A DNA stretch of 11,402 nucleotides from Candidatus Doudnabacteria bacterium (lineage in GTDB: Bacteria > Patescibacteriota > Doudnabacteria > UBA920), in the NCBI GenBank assembly GCA_903913365.1, contig CAIWKW010000224.1:1-11402 (forward strand). The letters are read 5' to 3'. Positions 6,355 to 11,053 of this stretch are shown piece after piece. The stretch's first letter is position 1. Each line of letters starts with the position of its first letter. Under the pieces are notes generated by a model. The model saw only the letters and a list, made by a program, of their open reading frames with translations. It did no database searches and was not told the DNA's origin. Both the position numbers and the translations under genes were made by a program.

Positions 6355-7554
6355 TTACAGTTTTAATTTTTCCGCTATGTAGTCTATGTCTTTGTCTCCC
6401 CTGCCGGACAGGTTAACAATAATTATTTTTTCTTTATCCATCTCGGGCGCCAATTTAATTGCATAAGCTACGGCATGCGCGCTTTCCAGAGCCGGGATAA
6501 TTCCTTCGGTTTTGGAGAGTTCCAAAAATGCATCCAGCGCTTCTATGTCGTTTGCGGTTGTGTATTCGACTCTCCCGCTGTCTTTTAAATAGGAGTGCTC
6601 TGGCCCGACCCCGGGGTAATCCAAACCCGAAGCAATTGAGTGGACAGGCAAGGGCTGTCCCTTTTCGTCTTGCAAAAGATAAGTCATCATGCCGTGCAAA
6701 ACTCCTGGCGTGCCCAAGGTTAGGGTTGCGGCGTGCTCGCCTGGTTTAAAACTTTTTCCCGCAGGTTCAACGCCAACCATCTTAACTTCTTTGTCCGCCA
6801 AGAATTCGTTAAACAGACCCATGGCATTACTGCCGCCGCCAACGCAGGCAATAAGCGCATTTGGCAAACGTTTTTCCTGCTCAAGAATTTGCTGTTTGGC
6901 TTCTTTGCCGACTACAGACTGAAAGTCGCGAACCATCATTGGGTAAGGGTGAGGGCCTACCACGGAACCAATGGCAAAGAAAGTTGTTTTGTAATTTTGC
7001 ATAAAGGCTGCAAATGCGCTGTCTACGGCATCTTTCAGGTTTTTGCCTCCTTGGGTAACTTCCACAACCTTGGCTCCAAGCAGCTTCATTCTAATTACGT
7101 TTGGATGCTGCTTTACTATATCAATGGCGCCCATATGAATTTCGCATTCAAGGCCCATTAAGGCCGCGGCAGTAGCCAGGGCCACGCCGTGCTGTCCGGC
7201 ACCGGTTTCTGCCAGAAGTTTTTTCTTTCCCATGCGTTTGGCGAGCAAAGCCTCGCCCAAACAGTGGTTAATTTTATGCGCGCCGGTGTGGTTTAAATCC
7301 TCCCTTTTTAAATAGATTTTTGCTCCGCCGAGTTTTTGGGTAAGATTTTTTGCCAAATATAAAGGGCTTGGACGACCAACATAATTTTTTAGTAAATTAT
7401 GGTACTCTTCCAAAAAATCAGGATCATTTTTGTATTTGTCATAAGCCTCTTTCACTTCGGCAATGGCAGTTTGTAGCTGCTCCGGAATATACTTTCCCCC
7501 GTATTTACCGAAATATCCCTTTTGGTCAGGTTGCTCAAAATTTAGATTGTTCAT
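6355..7554 (-). CDS. trpB: Tryptophan synthase beta subunit (TrpB1 type)
   Basis: A PLP enzyme that condenses indole with serine to give tryptophan. Full length (399 aa). Visible sites: GYFGKYGGKYIPE (13-25), the PLP-lysine motif HTGAHKINH with Lys94 (89-97), catalytic LLAETGAGQHGVA with Glu116 (113-125), phosphate-binding GGGSNA (239-244), the monovalent-cation-site region GLDYPGVGPEHSYL (310-323), EGIIPALESAHA (350-361), and NLSGRGDKD with the pyridine-nitrogen serine (381-389). There is no trpA or other trp gene in the window, so it may salvage indole or pair with a distant trpA. Expression is probably controlled by the trp leader at 7927-8045, 370 nt upstream. The ATG is the family start, without a visible Shine-Dalgarno. 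Confidence 0.97.
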   Translation of the reverse strand: MNNLNFEQPDQKGYFGKYGGKYIPEQLQTAIAEVKEAYDKYKNDPDFLEEYHNLLKNYVGRPSPLYLAKNLTQKLGGAKIYLKREDLNHTGAHKINHCLGEALLAKRMGKKKLLAETGAGQHGVALATAAALMGLECEIHMGAIDIVKQHPNVIRMKLLGAKVVEVTQGGKNLKDAVDSAFAAFMQNYKTTFFAIGSVVGPHPYPMMVRDFQSVVGKEAKQQILEQEKRLPNALIACVGGGSNAMGLFNEFLADKEVKMVGVEPAGKSFKPGEHAATLTLGTPGVLHGMMTYLLQDEKGQPLPVHSIASGLDYPGVGPEHSYLKDSGRVEYTTANDIEALDAFLELSKTEGIIPALESAHAVAYAIKLAPEMDKEKIIIVNLSGRGDKDIDYIAEKLKL

Positions 7555-7585
7555 AGGTTTAAATTTAAATTAATAAAATAGCCTT

Positions 7586-7655
7586 TGCGAAATAATAAAG
7601 GTTTCTTGGAGCAGAACTCCGAGGTATCGCGTCCAAGGAGCAGATTAATTTCGCA
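7586..7655 (-). ncRNA. Structured RNA domain just upstream of trpB
   Basis: An outer stem pairs TGCGAAATTAAT (7655-7644) with ATTATTTCGCA (7596-7586): 11 bp with one bulged T. Inside it, CTTGGA pairs with TCCAAG (7637-7632 with 7610-7605). The 7-mer GGAGCAG (plus strand) occurs twice, at 7608-7614 and 7637-7643, so the two arms offer alternative pairings, including GGAG with CTCC. It ends 31 nt before the trpB ATG. No known RNA family is recognised. Confidence 0.45.
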
Positions 7656-7693
7656 GTCCCCATATAATCGTGCCGAAGGTTAAGAGCCTGTAT

Positions 7694-7725
7694 TTCCGCC
7701 GGAGGCGGATCCGCCTTTGGCGGAA
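7694..7725. repeat. Tandem TCCGCC-nnn-GGCGGA hairpins, a near-perfect 32-bp palindrome
   Basis: TCCGCC-GGA-GGCGGA (7695-7709) is directly followed by TCCGCC-TTT-GGCGGA (7710-7724). The two together form a 32-bp palindrome centred on GGATCC with only the loop bases differing. It can fold as two small hairpins or one long one. It looks like a REP/BIME-type interspersed palindrome, to be tested by copy number in the genome. Confidence 0.6.
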
Positions 7726-7791
7726 GCTCAATTCCTCGGCTCGCTCGGCCGTAAACGGCCGGACTCGCCTACGTCGCTAATAAGCTTCGCC
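7719..7791 (-). ncRNA. Large stem-loop in the trpB leader region
   Basis: On the minus strand GGCGAAGCTT (7791-7782) pairs with GAGCTTCCGCC (7729-7719), with one bulged C and one G-T pair. Within the loop, CGGCCG-TTTA-CGGCCG (7761-7746) makes a stable hairpin, weakly extended by GGC/GCC (7738-7740 with 7767-7769). The outer stem shares bases 7719-7724 with the TCCGCC-TTT-GGCGGA hairpin, so the two folds exclude each other. Confidence 0.4.
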
Positions 7792-7831
7792 AAGTTTCGG
7801 TGCAATGATCTTTGAAAAAATATCTTGTCAT
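7769..7831 (-). CDS. Possible 20-codon ORF between the attenuator and trpB
   Basis: ATG at 7831-7829 and TAG at 7771-7769 encode 20 residues beginning MTRYFFKDHC, with a single Trp at codon 14 (TGG at 7792-7790). That codon abuts the 5' arm of the 7719-7791 stem, so a ribosome paused there would cover the arm. There is no Shine-Dalgarno and no downstream T-run, and an ORF this short arises easily by chance. Listed as low-confidence. Confidence 0.15.
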   Translation of the reverse strand: MTRYFFKDHCTETWRSLLAT

Positions 7832-7840
7832 GATATTGAT

Positions 7841-7902
7841 GGGTTATCCGCCTTCGTCCCGAAAAGCATTTTTTTAAAGCGGGACTTCGGCGGATTGTTC
7901 CC
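7841..7902 (-). ncRNA. Long three-tier hairpin downstream of the trp attenuator
   Basis: Pairs GGG/CCC (7841-7843 with 7900-7902), ATCCGCC/GGCGGAT (7846-7852 with 7889-7895) and GTCCCG/CGGGAC (7856-7861 with 7880-7885), with an AT-rich 18-nt loop (7862-7879). The symmetric internal loop is GAA/GAA on the minus-strand RNA, a common stable tandem G-A motif; on the plus strand it would be UUC/UUC. This favours the minus strand as the functional RNA. It starts about 25 nt after the attenuator T-run. No known family is recognised. Confidence 0.5.
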
Positions 7903-7926
7903 TATAATTATTTAATTAATGTGAAC

Positions 7927-7954
7927 AAAAAAACCGCCCAAACTTTGGGCGGTT
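7927..7954 (-). terminator. Attenuator terminator (segments 3:4), also ends the ABC exporter transcript
   Basis: A perfect 11-bp stem AACCGCCCAAA / TTTGGGCGGTT (7954-7944 with 7942-7932), closed by a minimal loop and followed by TTTTTTT (7933-7927). No other terminator lies between the exporter stop codon (8094) and this point, so it probably serves both transcripts. Confidence 0.85.
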
Positions 7955-8008
7955 AAAATGTAAATTAGTTAAAAAGACATGTTTAATCCACCCAAAGTTT
8001 TTGGGCGG
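7927..8008 (-). promoter_or_regulatory. Ribosome-mediated tryptophan attenuator (segments 1-4)
   Basis: Four segments are seen on the minus strand: 1 = CCGCCCAAA (8008-8000), 2 = TTTGGGTGG (7996-7988), 3 = CCGCCCAAA (7952-7944), 4 = TTTGGGCGG (7942-7934) followed by seven T (7933-7927). Pairings 1:2 and 2:3 each give 9 bp with one G-U; 3:4 with flanking AA/TT gives 11 bp plus the T-run, an intrinsic terminator. Segment 1 lies immediately after the tandem Trp codons of the leader ORF, and segment 2 ends 2 nt before its stop codon. A ribosome stalled at Trp11/12 covers segment 1, so 2:3 forms and transcription continues to trpB. A ribosome at the stop codon covers segment 2, so 3:4 terminates. 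This is the E. coli trp logic, inferred from sequence alone. Confidence 0.88.
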
Positions 8009-8045
8009 TCCACCAAATGGAAGAATTGCTAATTAAATGTCTCAT
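7983..8045 (-). CDS. trpL: trp leader peptide (20 aa, tandem Trp codons)
   Basis: ATG at 8045-8043, TAA at 7985-7983. The 20-residue product contains SSIWWTAQKLWVD, with Trp at codons 11, 12 (TGGTGG at 8015-8010) and 18 (7994-7992). Trp is normally among the rarest residues, so 3 in 20 with a tandem pair next to overlapping alternative hairpins marks a regulatory leader peptide. Codons 11-12 abut attenuator segment 1. Codon 18 lies inside segment 2, so a stall there would favour termination; the tandem pair is therefore the sensor. The predicted transcription start is the A of this ATG, which implies leaderless initiation. There is no sequence similarity to E. coli TrpL beyond the WW pair. 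Confidence 0.87.
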   Translation of the reverse strand: MRHLISNSSIWWTAQKLWVD

Positions 8046-8051
8046 AGCTAA

Positions 8052-8080
8052 AGTATAAATCAATTTTAAAAAACAGTAAA
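8052..8080 (-). promoter_or_regulatory. Promoter of the trp leader, predicted leaderless start
   Basis: The minus strand has TTTACT (8080-8075), a 17-nt spacer and TATACT (8057-8052). Exactly six bases later comes the leader ATG, so +1 falls on its A (8045). It lies 14 nt past the stop codon of the ABC exporter gene. Confidence 0.6.
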
Positions 8081-8093
8081 TAGCAAAAATTTA

Positions 8094-9842
8094 TTAAGCA
8101 AATCCTCCGGCCTGAATGTGCCAGAGCCTTTGGTAAGTGCCGTTTTGGGCTTTGAGAAGCTCGTTGTGCGTGCCTGCTTCAGTAATTTGGCCGTTTTCCA
8201 AAACAATAATTTGGTCCATTTGCATAATGGTGGAAAGCCTATGAGCAATAACAATTACGGTTTTGTTGGCCATTAAATTTTTTAACGCGTCTTGAATATA
8301 GTGCTCGCTTTCGCTGTCGAGTGACGACGTCGCTTCGTCCAAAATTAGAATTGGCGCATTTTTTAAAATAGCCCTGGCAATGGCAACGCGCTGGCGTTCT
8401 CCGCCGGACAGCTTAACTCCTCTTTCCCCCACGTAAGTTTTATACTGTTCCGGAAATTTGGAAATAAATTCGTCCGCGTGCGCCAGCTTGGCCGCATTAA
8501 TCACCTGCTCCTCTGTGGCTTCCGGTTTGCCGTAGCGGATGTTTTCCAGGAGCGACCGATGAAATAGTATGGGATCTTGCGGAACCAAAGCAATGTTTTG
8601 GCGCAAAGATTCCTGAGTCACTTTGGCAATGTTTTGCCCGTCAATTAAAATTTCCCCGCTCTGAATGTCCAGGAACCTAAACAGCAGTTTAACCACGGTG
8701 GATTTGCCTCCGCCCGAAGGGCCAATAAGAGCCACCCTTTGTCCGGCGGAAATTTGCAAATTAAAATTTTGAAAAACCGAAGGGTTGTTGTCATAAGCAA
8801 ACCCGACGTTTTTAAATTCTATGCCACCCTTATTTATTTGCAGAGTTCCGGCGCCTGGCGCGTTTTGAATTTCGTGCGGAGTAAGCAAAATTTCCGTCAT
8901 CTCGTTGGCGTCGGCCAGACTTTCGTAAATCCTGCGCACAAAACGGCCAAAGTTCCAGAGCTGCAAAAACATCTGAATCAAATATGATTGAAACAAAACA
9001 AAATCCCCCACCGTAACCTGGCCTTTTTGCCAGTAAATTACGGCAATGTACATTACCACAAATTCCAAAATTACCATTAAGAACCCTTGTACGGTTTCGG
9101 AAATTTGGCCAAGATCCCAGGAGAGCTTTCTTATTTTATACAATTCTTCCGTAAGACCGTAAAAAGTTTTTATCTCGCTTTTGGTACCGCCAAAAAGCTT
9201 TAGGTTAATATTGTTGCTGGTGGTATCGGCCATTTGTCCGGTAATTTTGGTATCCATGGCCGCTCTTTGCACGTCGTACTTAATTTTCCAGAGCGCAAAC
9301 CAGTAGTTAAATAAAATGTACAAAATTGACCAGATTAGAACCGTAAAGCCAAGCCAAAAACTTCGGAAAAACAGAACTATTAAAATAATCAGCAAACGCA
9401 AAACCACCTGCCCGATGTTGGCGGTAAACTGATCCACAATGTCTTCAAAGGCCCGCGAGTAGCGGTTAACTTTTCTAATCAGGCTGCCGGCAAAGTTATT
9501 GTTGAAATAGCTGTAAGAGTGATTTTGCAAATAAGAAAAACTTGTGTTGAGTAAATCTGACATTACTCTTGATTCAAAAGCGTTGTTGGCAAACGAGGAA
9601 ACGCGCCAAAAAGCCCAATTAATAAAACCGACCCACATTATAAGAACCAAAATGTGTATAAGCGGTCCGGCTGTTGCTTTCCCGGTTACGAGTATGTCAA
9701 AAAACCATTTGTACAAAAAAGGCTGATATAAATCGGCTCCAACGGCAATGGCCATTCCGGCCAAAGTAAAAAACAGCAGCCAAGGATATTTTTTGCTGTG
9801 CTGCCAGTAAATTTTGAATGTAGATTTGGTATAAGGCTTCAT
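8094..9842 (-). CDS. Type I ABC exporter, fused membrane and ATPase domains (half-transporter)
   Basis: 582 aa, the usual length of MsbA/BmrA/LmrA-type half-transporters that dimerise in the cytoplasmic membrane. The membrane domain (~1-320) has hydrophobic segments near 20-40, 62-80, 145-165, 165-185, 253-275 and 278-298. The nucleotide-binding domain (~338-578) has Walker A GPSGGGKST (374-382), Q-loop PQD (421-423), signature LSGGE (478-482), Walker B ILILDEATSSLD (498-509) and H-loop His534 in VIAHRLST. All catalytic motifs are intact. It stands alone as a homodimer candidate; the substrate (lipid, peptide or drug) cannot be inferred. It is preceded by a terminator-like hairpin and an extended -10 promoter, and followed immediately by the trp leader promoter. 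Confidence 0.95.
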   Translation of the reverse strand: MKPYTKSTFKIYWQHSKKYPWLLFFTLAGMAIAVGADLYQPFLYKWFFDILVTGKATAGPLIHILVLIMWVGFINWAFWRVSSFANNAFESRVMSDLLNTSFSYLQNHSYSYFNNNFAGSLIRKVNRYSRAFEDIVDQFTANIGQVVLRLLIILIVLFFRSFWLGFTVLIWSILYILFNYWFALWKIKYDVQRAAMDTKITGQMADTTSNNINLKLFGGTKSEIKTFYGLTEELYKIRKLSWDLGQISETVQGFLMVILEFVVMYIAVIYWQKGQVTVGDFVLFQSYLIQMFLQLWNFGRFVRRIYESLADANEMTEILLTPHEIQNAPGAGTLQINKGGIEFKNVGFAYDNNPSVFQNFNLQISAGQRVALIGPSGGGKSTVVKLLFRFLDIQSGEILIDGQNIAKVTQESLRQNIALVPQDPILFHRSLLENIRYGKPEATEEQVINAAKLAHADEFISKFPEQYKTYVGERGVKLSGGERQRVAIARAILKNAPILILDEATSSLDSESEHYIQDALKNLMANKTVIVIAHRLSTIMQMDQIIVLENGQITEAGTHNELLKAQNGTYQRLWHIQAGGFA

Positions 9843-9862
9843 AGGTATAATATATATAGACG

Positions 9863-9887
9863 AAAAAACCCAAGTTTAGTTACTTGG
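9863..9887 (-). terminator. Terminator-like hairpin upstream of the ABC exporter
   Basis: On the minus strand CCAAGT-AACTAA-ACTTGG (9887-9870), then G and six T (9868-9863). It lies 46 nt after the stop codon of the deoxyribosyltransferase-like gene and could end that operon. It also starts one base after the start site predicted from the TATAAT at 9900-9895, so it may act as an attenuator. Confidence 0.65.
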
Positions 9888-9894
9888 TGGCTTA

Positions 9895-9903
9895 ATTATA
9901 GCA
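9895..9903 (-). promoter_or_regulatory. Extended -10 promoter upstream of the ABC exporter
   Basis: The minus strand reads TGCTATAAT (9903-9895), a perfect extended -10, with predicted +1 at A9888. The transcript would enter the 9863-9887 hairpin at +2. A weaker alternative box, TATATT at 9854-9849, lies six bases before the exporter ATG (9842) and would give a leaderless mRNA downstream of the hairpin. Confidence 0.45.
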
Positions 9904-9932
9904 TAATGCCGAAGTTTGTGGGTTTGTTTGCC

Positions 9933-10340
9933 TTAAAGTTTAATAGCGGTAATTTTATCCGCAAGGTCTTTTAGGCTGTTAAATTCAAAATATTTATGGG
10001 CAATTGATTTTGATGTGTGCACGCAAGTTCCCTTTTTGGCCGCAAGAATTATGGGAGTATTTTTGGAATAAGCATATCCCAGTTCAATTAACTGCCCTTC
10101 GCTTCTGTCTTTGGAGTTTACAAACGCAAATACCAAATCCGATTTCTTTAATTTGAGTAAAGCGTGGTTTAAAATTTCTTTTACGGAGAAGTTTTTTTCG
10201 CGAAACAGATTTTCGTCATTTAGTGAACAGTAAACATCGTGTCCTTCTTTGGCTAAGGCTTTGCAAACAAAGCCAACGGTTTTTTGCAGGGTTTCCGGTT
10301 TTTCGCCCGTGTGTTTATATGATATAAATATTTTTTTCAT
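9933..10340 (-). CDS. Nucleoside 2-deoxyribosyltransferase-like / TIR-like protein
   Basis: 135 aa, a single flavodoxin-like alpha/beta domain. N-terminal strand KKIFISYKHTGE (2-13), KEGHDVYCSL (31-40), KKSDLVFAFVNSKD (65-78), then SEGQLIELGYAYSKNTPIIL (80-99). The last motif matches the S-x-G-xxx-ELGYA...PIIL pattern of nucleoside 2-deoxyribosyltransferases, in which the Glu of ELGYA (Glu87 here) is the nucleophile. The FISYKH opening also resembles TIR domains, whose fold and glycosidase chemistry are related. Substrate could be a (deoxy)nucleoside, nucleotide or NAD; this cannot be settled from sequence. It is third in a tight cluster after a phosphoribosyltransferase-like gene, which fits nucleobase/nucleoside salvage. 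Start: first Met, 28 nt after the previous gene. Confidence 0.75.
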   Translation of the reverse strand: MKKIFISYKHTGEKPETLQKTVGFVCKALAKEGHDVYCSLNDENLFREKNFSVKEILNHALLKLKKSDLVFAFVNSKDRSEGQLIELGYAYSKNTPIILAAKKGTCVHTSKSIAHKYFEFNSLKDLADKITAIKL

Positions 10341-10368
10341 GGTTTTATAGCCGCAGAGACAATATGGG

Positions 10369-10593
10369 TTATTTGCCTAAGCTTTTTAAAGCGTCTTGCT
10401 CCTTTTGGTTTTGATTTATGAGCACGCTATTATTTTGCTGGGTTTGCTGTATGGTGTCTTGTCCGGTTTGCGCAGCAGATTTGCCTCCGCTGCCCGGCTT
10501 TTTAAAATACATGATGAATAGAACAGCAATAATTGCGATAACAATTAAAAGTGAGATTAATAAAAAGCCCGGCTCATAATTTTTGTTTTCCAT
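10369..10593 (-). CDS. Small single-span membrane protein with a degenerate type IV pilin-like N-terminus
   Basis: 74 aa. After seven mostly charged or polar residues comes PGFLLISLLIVIAIIAVLF (8-26), a hydrophobic helix to about residue 30 ending in KK, then a Gly/Ser/Gln/Asn-rich tail (33-74, with QQTQQNN). The segment closely resembles the class III signal of prepilins (G-F-T-L-I-E-L-L-I-V-I-A-I-I), but the conserved Glu at mature position 5 is Ser (Ser14 here), and the tail is too short for a pilin globular domain. It may be a pilin-derived anchor or simply a bitopic membrane protein. It starts 8 nt after the phosphoribosyltransferase-like gene, so it is co-transcribed with it. Confidence 0.7.
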   Translation of the reverse strand: MENKNYEPGFLLISLLIVIAIIAVLFIMYFKKPGSGGKSAAQTGQDTIQQTQQNNSVLINQNQKEQDALKSLGK

Positions 10594-10601
10594 AGTTTTA
10601 G

Positions 10602-10985
10602 TTATCTATAAAGGGCAAAGTCAGCTTTATTACAGCAATCGAGCAACGCTGCAACATAAATTTTTTTCTTGTTGTTGTATCCTTTAAGCATTTTTTTAAT
10701 TGGTGGCAAAACCGTACCGGCCCAAATTACATCGTCCACAATAATTGCCGTTCCGGTGTAATCGGATTTTTTAAAGTTGGTTCTTTCTATCGTCCTGATG
10801 CCGTCTATAATATTTGTCCAAATTTCAAAACAACTTGCTTTTATACCGCGTTTCTTTAAACTTTCGGTGACAATTTTTGACAAAGCCAATCCTCCCGTAC
10901 ATACGGCTAAAATGTGGACCGGACCTTTAAAATCCGGAATTTTGTCCGCCAGCTTAAGAATGAATGCCCTGGTATTTTTGTGCAT
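10602..10985 (-). CDS. Phosphoribosyltransferase-like protein (type I PRTase fold)
   Basis: 127 aa. The PRPP-binding signature is AIIVDDVIWAGTVL (80-93), matching the family's hydrophobic-hydrophobic-D-D-V-x-x-x-G-T/A form. Upstream, VHILAVCTGGLALSKIV (23-39) corresponds to the first PRTase strand and the PPi-loop region. It then has IYVAALLDCCNKADFAL (109-125), the last core strand. The protein is short for the family and has no clear hood, so the base specificity is not evident; possibilities are a purine/pyrimidine salvage enzyme or a regulatory PRTase relative. It starts 68 nt after the DUF3137-like gene and leads the three-gene unit with the pilin-like and deoxyribosyltransferase-like genes. 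Confidence 0.8.
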   Translation of the reverse strand: MHKNTRAFILKLADKIPDFKGPVHILAVCTGGLALSKIVTESLKKRGIKASCFEIWTNIIDGIRTIERTNFKKSDYTGTAIIVDDVIWAGTVLPPIKKMLKGYNNKKKIYVAALLDCCNKADFALYR

Positions 10986-11053
10986 AATTTTTAATTTAAG
11001 TTTTGCGCCCGAAGCCGAGGTCGGACGTAAATTAATAATTATATATGATTGAT

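Noticed and set aside
7586..7655. T-box riboswitch for trpB
   Set aside because: Minus-strand TGGACGCG faintly resembles the T-box consensus TGGNACCGCG, but bases are missing, no terminator follows it, and no Stem I features are seen. The Trp leader peptide already explains tRNA(Trp)-dependent control.
7841..7902. Integron attC site
   Set aside because: The long imperfect hairpin suggested attC, but there are no GTTRRRY/RYYYAAC core sites, no integrase and no cassette-like gene arrangement.
7586..7902. RNase P RNA, tmRNA or SRP RNA
   Set aside because: No P4-type GAAAGTCC/ACAGAAA pair, no tRNA-like CCA end with tag ORF, and no conserved SRP hairpin were found on either strand.
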